In this document: piece by piece, positions 55,264-64,000 of the stretch
Layout: each line of letters starts with the position of its first letter
How positions within the stretch are numbered: position 1 is the first letter of the stretch
Assembly: GCA_003868215.1 (NCBI GenBank)
Contig: QWDQ01000009.1
Coordinates: 434,001 to 498,000 of the forward strand
Source of the DNA: Pseudophaeomoniella oleicola
Lineage: Eukaryota > Ascomycota > Eurotiomycetes > Phaeomoniellales > Phaeomoniellaceae
Length of the DNA: 64,000 bases
Direction of reading: 5' to 3'
Made by a program: the position numbers and the translations under genes
The notes under the pieces: model-generated
What the model was told of the DNA's origin: nothing
Databases searched by the model: none
What the model saw: only the letters and a program-made list of their open reading frames with translations

Positions 55264-55920
55264 GTTGAACGTTGCAAGCCCGTCAGAATAGACCTAGGTA
55301 TAAGAGCGTTATAATAACAGAGCCAGCGCCGGATGGATGGCCTCAAATGTCTTCCCTTCCAATGGCTCTGGTAGATGATATTCGCAAGGCCCGCCTGAAC
55401 TGTCCTTTCCTACTCCGCAATCTGTTCGATTGGAGATGGAGAATCGTGGAATTACAGTGGGCGCGTGCGTGGCAATTGTGTTCTCGCTGTTTCTGCCTGA
55501 ACACTATTATTATCGCCTTTGCGTTTGCGGCGAACTCATTCTTCCTTCACAAAGAGCCAGTCTCTTCAGTTTTGCCTTTCACTGCGTCAACACTTGCCTC
55601 TGTCTTCAACTTTCTACACGGCCCACTCTGCGAAGATCTCCAGGATACAGCACAGTAACAGTGGGGGTGATTTCCAATATCTGAGCACGCTCTCATTACA
55701 CGACACGCAGGCTGGCTACCTAGGTACCTTTCTCGAACAGTAATCCCAACCTACTGCAGTTTAGGATCCCTCTTCGACACATACTGTTCGTTTCCGCACA
55801 TGATGCCACAGTAAACCTCAGTTGCATATTCAGAGTCGCGCTTCTATTTCCTGTTGATTTCACGTGACAGCACCGTTGCGAACTACATCTCGAGGAGATT
55901 CGATCACTCCTACCAGAGTC
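55264..55920. promoter_or_regulatory. Divergent region RET2 / acidic protein
   Basis: About 650 bases carrying a TACCTAGGTA palindrome at 55717-55726. No gene supported. Confidence 0.45.
55717..55726. repeat. TACCTAGGTA palindrome
   Basis: Third perfect copy. A shorter ACCTAGGT is at 58585-58592. Confidence 0.8.
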
Positions 55921-58263
55921 ATGACTGCAATACCTTCAATCTCCTTTTCAGCCATGGACTTTTCTAACCAGGACTCGAATATGGATTTCGGGTCCGATCT
56001 ACCGATTGCCGATACCGACATCGATATAGATGCGACGTCCATGCCAGATGCGTCGAGAGGCGTCTCGGTCGAACATGACGTGATGATTGAAGATATCAAC
56101 GAGCCTTCAAATGAAGGGAGAGCTCAAGCAGACGATGAGATGATAGATGATGAGTTTATGGACAATGGAGATCAGCTTGCCGGCGACGGTGACGATGGGA
56201 ATTCTGCCACGATGTACGATGACGAAGATCTCATCTATGAAGATGAGGATGTCGTGGTTGGAGATGAAGAAGAACAATTAGACGTAGATTTCAAGGACGA
56301 AGATACAGTAGCTCTCCTCCCCGAGAGTGCGGCTGTAGTACCAGACGTTGAGGTTCTCGAGGACGAGAACGTCGATGAACTAAATGAAACGCAGACCCCA
56401 GATAATGCAGAGCCATCACATGGAACAGATCAAATCGACGTACCGAATAATGACACAGCAACAGCCGATGATCGGACCGCCGAGGAGCAGAATCTGAAGA
56501 ATACCGACGACGAGAACATCCAGCTAGAGCTAGAAGCTTCAGAAGGTCAAGTAGAGACACACTACGACGACGCAAAGGAGACCGAAGCTGAACATCAAGA
56601 ACCCACAAATCCTACAGACTTCATAATCGATGCCAATCCGACCCCAGATCATGGACAAGAAATTGACGTCGGTGCTTACGAAACTGAAGGCGAGAAACCG
56701 ATACAGGAAGTAACGGTCCCGGAGCCTAATGGAGTGGATCGAAATGTGACAGGACCTCACCCAGCTCAACAAGAGGATGGAGAGAGCCGGGAAACGACCG
56801 CCGGGGCCGGGTATGGCGTACAACTGCATCCAGTCAAGGTGCAATATGATGACACTGAACTTTGCCTTTTTCCGCCTGTAGAAGGAACCGATACTTTCTT
56901 CGTACAAGATGCCAGGCTTGCATATGCACCTTGCGATCGACTTCTCTCCGCTTGCCGCGAAGTTTTAGCCGAAAGCATAGAAGAAAGTCATGAGCTTGTA
57001 CTCGATTTTCCATCACTCGGTCTACATTTGAGCTCGGATTCATCCTATGCGAAAGAGATAACACTGGCGCAAATTTTAGATGTCTATCTAGCGCTATGCC
57101 AGAATGATGCGCAGGAGGAACCAGCACCATTGCAATGCTATGTACGTACAAGAATTAGTCTTGCTGCCCAGTACGCATTTCTACTTCGCGCAACGACTGA
57201 GGGCAAAGGCCTTGAGCACATCCAGGAGCATATTCGCTCTAACTCGAGCGATCTCGATGGTAGCTCTGACGTCAACCCTCCCGAGCATGATGTGTCAGAT
57301 CATATCAAGCAAGACCCTAGCGCAGAAGATCAAGGCGCGGACGCTCAGGAGGTCAACTCAACCCAGGAATTGTCCAAGGACGAGTCTTACGGCAGCGGCG
57401 AAGACGGGTCAGCGCGAGTCGAAGATGTAGCTGAAGCTTCAGGTTCCCCAGCTGATCAGTATGACGCTCTCGATGACGTTTCGGAGATCTCTTCAAACAT
57501 CGACGTGCATCCAGAAGATGATGCAGGCCATCAATCCGATGAGCCAGGCGTATTGAATTATGAAAATGCTTTGAGCGATGGCCCAACCAACGCGGATGTC
57601 GTTGAAAACAACGAACACCTTTCTTTGGCAGCTGAATCCGACAGCGATCAGACGCTCCGTGGTGGCTCACATCACGAGAGTCCCGGAGCTCTGACGTCCG
57701 ACTCCACAAACGGCGTTGCTGTTAATGATTTTGCACCGCAGCTTGCTGAAGGCGATATCCCGCGTGCGAAGGACGGCACACCCGATAAGCAATACTCTAA
57801 CAACAGTACATTGGGTTCTTCTGAAGACAATGTAGATCATGAGTCTTCTGAAGTCGCAGTACCCGATGCCGGTAACTTTGAAGATGGTGCTGACTCTACA
57901 GAGGAGGCCGATGCTCTATCAGAGAATTTGCTTGAACTTCATGAGACTGAGCCAAGTAACGGGACGAATGAGCCGCACGATGAACCTGCAAATCAAGGGG
58001 TCCCAAATATTACGTCCACCGAAGAGGGAGTTGCAACCGTTGATAGCAGTGTTGAATCAGGTCTCCGAGCTTCAGACAAGACTCTGGCAGCGGACAACTT
58101 TGCAGAAGACGGTCTCAACCTTGATGGTGAGGACGACTTACTCCCTCTCGACGATTTGACCGCTGTTGATAGCCAGACCAATAAGCGTAAGGCTGTTGAT
58201 GAAGACGAATTTGATCTTCTGGAGCCAGAAACCCCCGAAAAGAAAAAGCATCGGCCTTCCTGA
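55921..58263 (+). CDS. Large acidic protein with a central conserved-looking domain
   Basis: An intron-free frame giving 780 aa from the first ATG at 55921; the ATG at 55954 has a better context (GCCATGG) and could be the start. The N-terminal 290 residues and C-terminal 340 residues are Asp/Glu-rich and disordered. A central block (about 300-435) is ordered: LHPVKVQYDDTELCLFPPVEG, FFVQDARLAYAPCDRLLSACREVLAE, LVLDFPSLGLHLS, EITLAQILDVYLALCQND, and AQYAFLLRATTEGKGLEHI. I recall the same block in many ascomycete proteins of unknown function. The end is a basic patch, EKKKHRPS, after FDLLEPETP, compatible with a nuclear signal. A chromatin or nuclear role is a guess only. Confidence 0.78.
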   Translation: MTAIPSISFSAMDFSNQDSNMDFGSDLPIADTDIDIDATSMPDASRGVSVEHDVMIEDINEPSNEGRAQADDEMIDDEFMDNGDQLAGDGDDGNSATMYDDEDLIYEDEDVVVGDEEEQLDVDFKDEDTVALLPESAAVVPDVEVLEDENVDELNETQTPDNAEPSHGTDQIDVPNNDTATADDRTAEEQNLKNTDDENIQLELEASEGQVETHYDDAKETEAEHQEPTNPTDFIIDANPTPDHGQEIDVGAYETEGEKPIQEVTVPEPNGVDRNVTGPHPAQQEDGESRETTAGAGYGVQLHPVKVQYDDTELCLFPPVEGTDTFFVQDARLAYAPCDRLLSACREVLAESIEESHELVLDFPSLGLHLSSDSSYAKEITLAQILDVYLALCQNDAQEEPAPLQCYVRTRISLAAQYAFLLRATTEGKGLEHIQEHIRSNSSDLDGSSDVNPPEHDVSDHIKQDPSAEDQGADAQEVNSTQELSKDESYGSGEDGSARVEDVAEASGSPADQYDALDDVSEISSNIDVHPEDDAGHQSDEPGVLNYENALSDGPTNADVVENNEHLSLAAESDSDQTLRGGSHHESPGALTSDSTNGVAVNDFAPQLAEGDIPRAKDGTPDKQYSNNSTLGSSEDNVDHESSEVAVPDAGNFEDGADSTEEADALSENLLELHETEPSNGTNEPHDEPANQGVPNITSTEEGVATVDSSVESGLRASDKTLAADNFAEDGLNLDGEDDLLPLDDLTAVDSQTNKRKAVDEDEFDLLEPETPEKKKHRPS

Positions 58264-59552
58264 TTGTCCAGCCTTTCAATCTTTCTTTCTGCATCGGTCA
58301 TTCGGCTCCAATGTATTTCAAGTCCTTTACCTATCGTGTTGCTCTCGACTTTCGATCTGGAAATATACCCGGATCCTGGTATCATTGTCCTGCTGGGCTT
58401 TCACGCACGACAAGCACAGCTCATACGACGTATCGAGGTGTCCAATCTACTAACGAAACGGAGACTTCTTCGCAAAGGGTCATAGGTATGTAGGTTCCTA
58501 ACCTCATTGGCAGCAGGAAGACCAAACTTTGTTCATATGATCGCCCGCTGCTAATTAAGCCCCTTACCCGACTGTTGATTACTAACCTAGGTACTTCTAT
58601 TATCACCAATTATTACATGCTGTGCTCAAATGACTCGGACTTTGTTGTCGACGCCCGTCTATTTCGAACTTATGATGAAGGGATAGGGTGTTGGTTTTGG
58701 ATGGTCAAAGGAAATTTCAAAATATGCGTTCAGGTCAAAAAGTTACCAGATACCCCTTCTGCCCATTTCCCCTTTCATGAGTCCGGTTTTTTCCAGTCCA
58801 GGCGGTCTGCAGTTTCCCTTCGGATTCGTCTTCGAGTATTCAAACAGGATACTGCTTGCAAGGGTCTTGAACTTTTCATGTACCCGAGAGAATCTCGGGC
58901 GAGTGCTTTCTACCGAAGAGAAAAAGAGAATGATACCCTTTCCCTCTTACCTTAGGTCTAGTGCAGTCAGTATGCAAGTTTCCCCGTAAAAGTCAAAGTT
59001 CAGACAAATGATATTCTTTTTTCACAGAGTTGACGAGCTTTCTTATTCAGACATGCCATTGTGATGACAGATAGACCCCGTTGGTTCTACGAATACTACT
59101 ACTGCAAGTAAGTGGATTGTCGATATCATGGATGATGTAGAAATGTCTTCCCAAGGAGAGATCACTGGACAGACAGAAAGTCAAAAAAAAAAATTAATAA
59201 GCAAGAATACTTATTGTTCCGAAGAAATAAATTTTGTATGGAAGCTTGTTAGGGAGGAAGGAGTTTTGGGGGGGGGGGTATGGATTCCATTCCTGCTGAA
59301 CTGGCTCATATGGAACCGTGGAGATTCTAGATTCTGATCTGATCTCGTAACTGTATACATACATAATGTACTTATACTAGGTAGGTAGGTATTTGATTTA
59401 GTAGTAGGCGTGAAGGGTGAGGGGTGTCTGTCTGTCTATAGGGGAGGGGGAAGAAGAAGAATAAAGAACTTTCAAGGATTGAACACAGGAGTCTGCGTGG
59501 CCCAGCCGGTAGGGGAGAGTAAGTAGAGTGATGATAGCGATGGTTTGATTCT

Positions 59553-59563
<11 letters not shown>

Positions 59564-59584
<21 letters not shown>

Positions 59585-59680
59585 GGTTTTTTTTTTGGAA
59601 CAGATGATTTCAGATCAGGGGGCAAAACCAGTCCCGTCGCCGGTCCCTCTGTAAAAGGCCAAAACTTCTCGNNNNNNNNN

Positions 59681-59711
<31 letters not shown>

Positions 59712-59751
59712 GGGGTTGTGGTGGGGGGGGGGGGGGGTTTGTTTTTGTTGG

Positions 59752-59783
<32 letters not shown>

Positions 59784-59788
59784 GAGGG
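59564..59788. repeat. Poly-G tracts flanking an assembly gap
   Basis: G runs at about 59564-59586 and from 59681 to 59786, broken by T or C, surround the gap. The true length and content of this tract cannot be read from the sequence. Confidence 0.85.
59672..59680. other. Assembly gap (9 N)
   Basis: Nine undetermined bases directly before a long G run. Confidence 0.99.
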
Positions 59789-59816
59789 TTATTTTGTCGG
59801 ATCAGATGATCTCAGA

Positions 59817-62800
59817 TCAGAGTGCAAGACCAGTCCCGTCGCCGGTCCATCTGTACAAGGCCAAGACTTCTCGTCGACGTTGTTGCTGTTCGCCAAAGTC
59901 TTCGGGGATGCGTCCTTTGACTTGCATGAGGGCTGAGCGCATGACTTTGCGGAAGTTGCGCTGTGGAAGGCGAAGTTTTGTCAGTACGTCAGTCGGTCGG
60001 TAAGGCAGATCAGGCGATGAGAGATAAAAGGAGGGGGTAGGAGGGCAAGGTGAAATGATGTGTGTGCGTGTGGATGGGTGGATGACACATACCTGGTACT
60101 CGGTATTGAGCGTGACGACGCAAGCCTCATGAGCCCTTACGATCGTTTCGCATGCTTTGACGACGCTGGGACTGGCCTCTCCTTGAAGCTTGTCGGCGAT
60201 CAAGAGGAGGAGAAAACTACCTTGGAGCAGGTAGACTCCAAAGAAGAAGGGCATGAAGCTGAGATCTGGGTCGTATTCGAGGATGTCGGAAATTGCCTCT
60301 GCGGCATTTACTGCGTGTGAGGTCGCCATGATGAACGAGTCTGAAGAAATCCAGAGATCATTATCATCCAGTAACGATATGGGATCCCACTTCCCGGTGA
60401 GTAGGACATGGAGGACATGCATGATATGGGTACCGTAGGCAACGACGATCTTGGTCTGGTAGACTGATTCGGTCATACGTGAAGTGCTTGACGCCACGGA
60501 GGGAGTCTCCTGATCAGGTGCAGTAGAAGGACCTACGTCTTGCTCAGAGATTTGACTGTTTGCCAGCTTGGCGGTACGCTGCATCTCGAAATCCTTCAAG
60601 CTTTGGCCGTATATGTCTAATTGACGTGCAATTTCTTTCGCATGTGTGTCCCATTCAGAAGAGTTTCCGAACGCTAGGCCAAACCTCGGATGGTTTCTTG
60701 CGTGATGGAGGTCAACAATTTCACCAAGGATGGTCATTAGAGGTAGAAAATAGCCAAAGATGCTGTGCCCTGTACATTCGAAAGCCGGTCCTTTCCTTCG
60801 AGCGCGGTGTGCATTTGACTCTGATTTTGACAAGTCTCCAGACTGCCATAGGCTGTCGGAGATCGGTTGAAATAAGCCGTCACATTCTTTGTCCAGCAAG
60901 AACAGCGGCCTATTGTAACATAACGCAAGGTGTCGGTCCATCGTGTATAGCAACCACCATATCCTTCGCCGCTCTTCTCTTTCTTCTTCTGTATACATTT
61001 CCGGGGACTGTTGACCTTCAATGTCGGTGTCATTCTGTTGGTCAGGCTGTCTTGGACGTTGTTGCCCATCAGTATCTTGGCCGTCACCGACAGCCATCTC
61101 TTCAGCATCGGAGCCTGCTATTGGCGGGTTCGGCGGTAGTTCACGACCTAGTTTGAGCTCTCTTGCCAACGACCAGGCTGCATTCCACCATCTCAGACTG
61201 GCTGCCTTATATTCGCTCGCTGATACAACGGTGGCCAAGTGAATGTATGTCACAACATCGTCCACTGCACCAGTCGCACTCGTTTCTGCGGAGACTTGGT
61301 CGACAGACACACCAAATCCACCCAAAGCTACACCATTTATGACCATGCTCGAAGAGTAATTCGGCGAGGTCTCGTTATTTGGGCCATGCACAAGAGGCTT
61401 CAACAAGCTGATTGTCAACTCGAGAAGCTTCTGGCATACACGACCCCGCGCAGCAGGAGGCGACGTCAGGAAGGGTGCCTCGTGAGTCTGTGCAGCTATC
61501 CAGAGCATGCTAGCTAACAATGCAGGGCTACAATTTCGGGGTCGTGTCTGATTGAGAATCGACCTTTTCCTGAAGACATAGCCTAGGACATAGGGAGACA
61601 GGGGTCGGAGCTGTACCGACGATGAGCTGGCAAAATAAGCTTCAAGGAGGTCGCAAGCAAGAAGAGGAGGAATAATTGAGGCCAAATAAGGCATCAATCT
61701 CGAAAGAACCGGGTACTTGAGGCTAGTGAGCGGCCGTGATGCGTTGAGGGCTTGATTGGAAGACATCGAAGCTGGAGAGGGGAGTGATGCCCACCCAGGC
61801 GATGGATTCTGAGGCGAGAAACCAGAAAATTGCTGCACCGGTGATCCTCCTGCATTACTGTATCTGTATCCATTGATGGCTCCAGCCTGACTCTGGGGAC
61901 CAAGCATACTAAAAGCCGGGTCATTGAAATGAGTGAAGGTAGGTGTGTCCATTACGCCGGCTGCCGATGCACCATGCGCAGCTTGAGACATCATGTGCAT
62001 ACCACTGAAGCTGTTATTATGTATGGCTGCTCGGTCGATACCATGCAAAGGTCCATAACCATTAATGGGCATGCCAGATATAGGCGACTCAAATGCTTGC
62101 TGCATGGTTTCTGGTGCTTGAGAATGCTCAATGTTGCCGTGAAAGTGTGATATATCTGGAATTGTCTCGAAGCTACTCGCACGATGTATAGTTGGGCCGT
62201 GCCGTTGAATATGGATATCTGTCGGTCGCGAATCATTCAAACTCAGGGATCTGCTTGCCGGATGTCGGGGTACATGAGAGTCTTCCGGTGCCGACGCTGA
62301 CTTCTCCAGACTTTGAAGTTCACTCGCATCTGGGTTTGGTGAGGTTGGTGAGGACGATCTACGACCGACAGATCCGGATTCTTCGGCGATCGTATGATTA
62401 GCAACGTTTCCAGTTGCGATCCGGGATGCCAAATCCTTCTTGGATGCCTTTCCTCGCTTTTTGCGTTCCCGTGCGTATTCACAGGACAAGTCAAACTCTG
62501 TCTCGTATATCAATACCCAGCTAATCAATCACCTGCGATCGTCGTACATACCTACACAGTGTTGACATGGTGATTTCCCATCACATTTTGTACGCAACTG
62601 ATTGCATTGATCACACGCTCGACTTATGCGCCGTCGCACAGGCTGTTGGGCTTTCCTGACGCGGAGGGTATCAGAGACTGAATTCGATCGCTGGCGATGA
62701 AGTGGTTCGTCGTCAATAGCAAATGAGTTGTTCCTATGTTGCAGAGGACTCCGATTGATATTAATAAATTGGCGACTTGTTCCAGAACTGTGATGTAACT

Positions 62801-62954
62801 GTTCGAGCGCATATTGTGAACTCTCTGCAAGGGCGTCAAGTGCAGTCGTCGGCATGCCATGATGACCCGGGTAATCATCTCTGTGCTTAGAACCTGGGGT
62901 GGAGCCCGAGTGGGCATATGAAGGAGCGTAATGGTTGACCGGGTTAGACATCAT
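59817..62954 (-). CDS. xlnR: Zn2Cys6 transcription factor XlnR (xylanolytic activator)
   Basis: Three exons, 62954-62552, 62497-60093 and 59960-59817, give 983 aa. Introns are 62551-62498 (GTATGT..GACAG) and 60092-59961 (GTATGT..CACAG). The Zn2Cys6 cluster has C114, C117, C124, C130, C133 and C140; the first intron splits it and the splice restores [19 protein letters not shown]. The preceding [21 protein letters not shown] is nearly invariant in XlnR. The fungal transcription-factor middle domain contains [30 protein letters not shown] (cut at [11 protein letters not shown]) and the end is [31 protein letters not shown], the XlnR C-terminus. XlnR activates xylanase and, in many species, cellulase and xylose-catabolic genes. 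The stop lies only about 30 bases from the poly-G region. A second ATG follows the first immediately. Confidence 0.96.
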
Positions 62955-63144
62955 CGTTGTGACTCCAGCACGTAACGACAGCAGCTCTTCTCGAGCTCAC
63001 ACCACATTTGATTCCCGTTTATTCATGTTTGAAAATTCCTGTCCGACGAAACCTATGTCAGACAGTGTTGGGACGGTAAGAAGCTCCAGGAAAATGGGGT
63101 GACCTTCCAGATCCTCTAAGAATTGAGGGTCTGGGGTTGGTGAC

Positions 63145-63156
63145 TACTACGTAGTA
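63145..63156. repeat. TACTACGTAGTA palindrome
   Basis: A perfect copy next to the TATA-like box upstream of xlnR. Confidence 0.9.
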
Positions 63157-63553
63157 AGTATATAAGGACTTCCAGATCGTGTCTAGCGCTGGGGTGGGTT
63201 ACCCATGGGGTGACGAGCTCGCCAGTCCAGTAGGGGAAAACGGGTAGAAGATCAACATTGGCAGCGCTACAGCACTGAACAAAAGACACAGGCTGGTCTC
63301 CCTAGTTTTCTCGGCAGGACATTCTTTCGAATATGGAAGGGAAGCGAGACTAGAAAACACGAGCCCGAGGCTGATGCGGTAGTCTCTTCTTAGACCACGA
63401 GAAGGTGGTAATCACTGGTCGGTAGGCTTTCAATTACAGCAATACTTTGATGCAGCCATCACATCTAGATCAACAACGGCTTGTGACAAAGGCACGAACG
63501 CGGGGTTTGTGTACTGTAGAAAAGAACCGATGTTCGGTAAAATGGGGTAATAG

Positions 63554-63567
63554 CTACTACGTAGTAG
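63554..63567. repeat. CTACTACGTAGTAG palindrome
   Basis: A 14-bp perfect palindrome containing the same 12-bp core, about 600 bases upstream of the xlnR start. Confidence 0.9.
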
Positions 63568-64000
63568 ACACCTAGGGCGGCCTAGGCTTAACGCATGAAC
63601 CCGGGAAGAGGGAGCTTCGACGACAAGGTGGTCACTAGACCGGGCCACCTTCGACCTTGGTCATGTCATTGGTGCGATGTATAGCATCTGTTGGCGAGCG
63701 AACACTCTAGCAGATGTCAATGCTCCAATGGATGTCACACTGTGGGCCACAAACTACGACTGTAGACCATGCAAGATGATGCGAAAGAGAAAGACGCAGA
63801 GGCAAAAGAAGCATCGTTGATAGGTGAAAAGTGCATCCACGCATATTCATATTGGGGATCCGAAAGCCAACCGGACAAAAAGGCAGTTGTTTTCTGATGA
63901 TGCTAGAGAAATCGTAAAATCAAATGATATGATATAAGAGTTTCTGCCACGTGCTTTTGTCTCAATTTACATTTGAATTTGGCTTACAGGTTGTTGTTTT

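Larger units (their letters stand above)
58264..59816. other. Convergent intergenic region ending in a damaged poly-G assembly
   Basis: 1.55 kb without a gene. The left kilobase shows no coding signal. The right 250 bases hold poly-G and poly-T tracts, an N gap and a false duplicate (listed separately). Confidence 0.5.
62955..64000 (-). promoter_or_regulatory. xlnR upstream region
   Basis: Contains a TATATA-type box on the minus strand near 63158-63165, two CTGGGG boxes on the + strand (63131-63136, 63189-63194) that fit the CreA consensus SYGGRG, and two TACTACGTAGTA palindromes (63145-63156, 63555-63566). No gene seen up to the window end. Confidence 0.5.

Noticed and set aside
59710-60003. 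Gly-rich + frames over the poly-G region
   Set aside because: They translate the homopolymer and the antisense of xlnR's last exon, in a region that is an assembly artefact.

Overview
The window is nuclear DNA of a filamentous ascomycete (Pezizomycotina). It shows short introns (mostly 47-70 nt) with GT..AG ends and CTAAC/CTGAC-type branch sites. Its proteins include XlnR, a DUF1996-WSC protein, a DUF3112 membrane protein, fungal CorA-like and kinase-vWA proteins, and a YVC1 TRP channel. I cannot fix the class. There are no rRNA, tRNA, CRISPR or recognisable transposon genes. All gene models were spliced by eye from frame, splice signals and remembered family sequence.

Layout. 0-8 kb: the end of DDB1 (+), PGA2 (-), the small histone-fold gene MHF1 (+), the PP2A catalytic subunit (-) and the PI31-type proteasome regulator (-). 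8-14 kb: a double Myb-like protein (-), exosome subunit MTR3 (-) and a small probable mitochondrial protein (-). 14-24 kb: VPS15 (-) and YVC1 (+) diverge from one 767-bp promoter region. 24-35 kb: a C2H2 zinc-finger gene (+), an acidic hypothetical protein (+), an ochratoxinase-like amidohydrolase (-), a DUF3112 seven-helix protein (+) and a secreted DUF1996-WSC protein (-). After a 2.7-kb gene-free stretch come a protein kinase-vWA gene (-) and a CorA-like membrane protein gene (-), an accessory-looking pair. 44-56 kb: a SUN-domain nuclear envelope protein (-), a NIPA-type Mg2+ transporter (-), an unknown coiled protein (+) and coatomer delta RET2 (-). 55-64 kb: a very acidic protein (+), then a damaged poly-G assembly region with a 9-base N gap, then xlnR (-) and its upstream region.

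Most genes are unrelated housekeeping functions. The clearest functional neighbourhood is VPS15/YVC1: VPS15 works with VPS34 to make PI3P, the precursor of PI(3,5)P2, which activates YVC1-type channels. Observations beyond ordinary annotation are: a dephased false duplication beside the N gap; a recurrent 12-bp intergenic palindrome (TACTACGTAGTA, four perfect copies); stop-free introns of 3n length in YVC1 and xlnR; a duplicated Myb-like domain whose two copies are split by introns at matching places; and the kinase-vWA/CorA pair. I did not find a clearly new multi-gene system.
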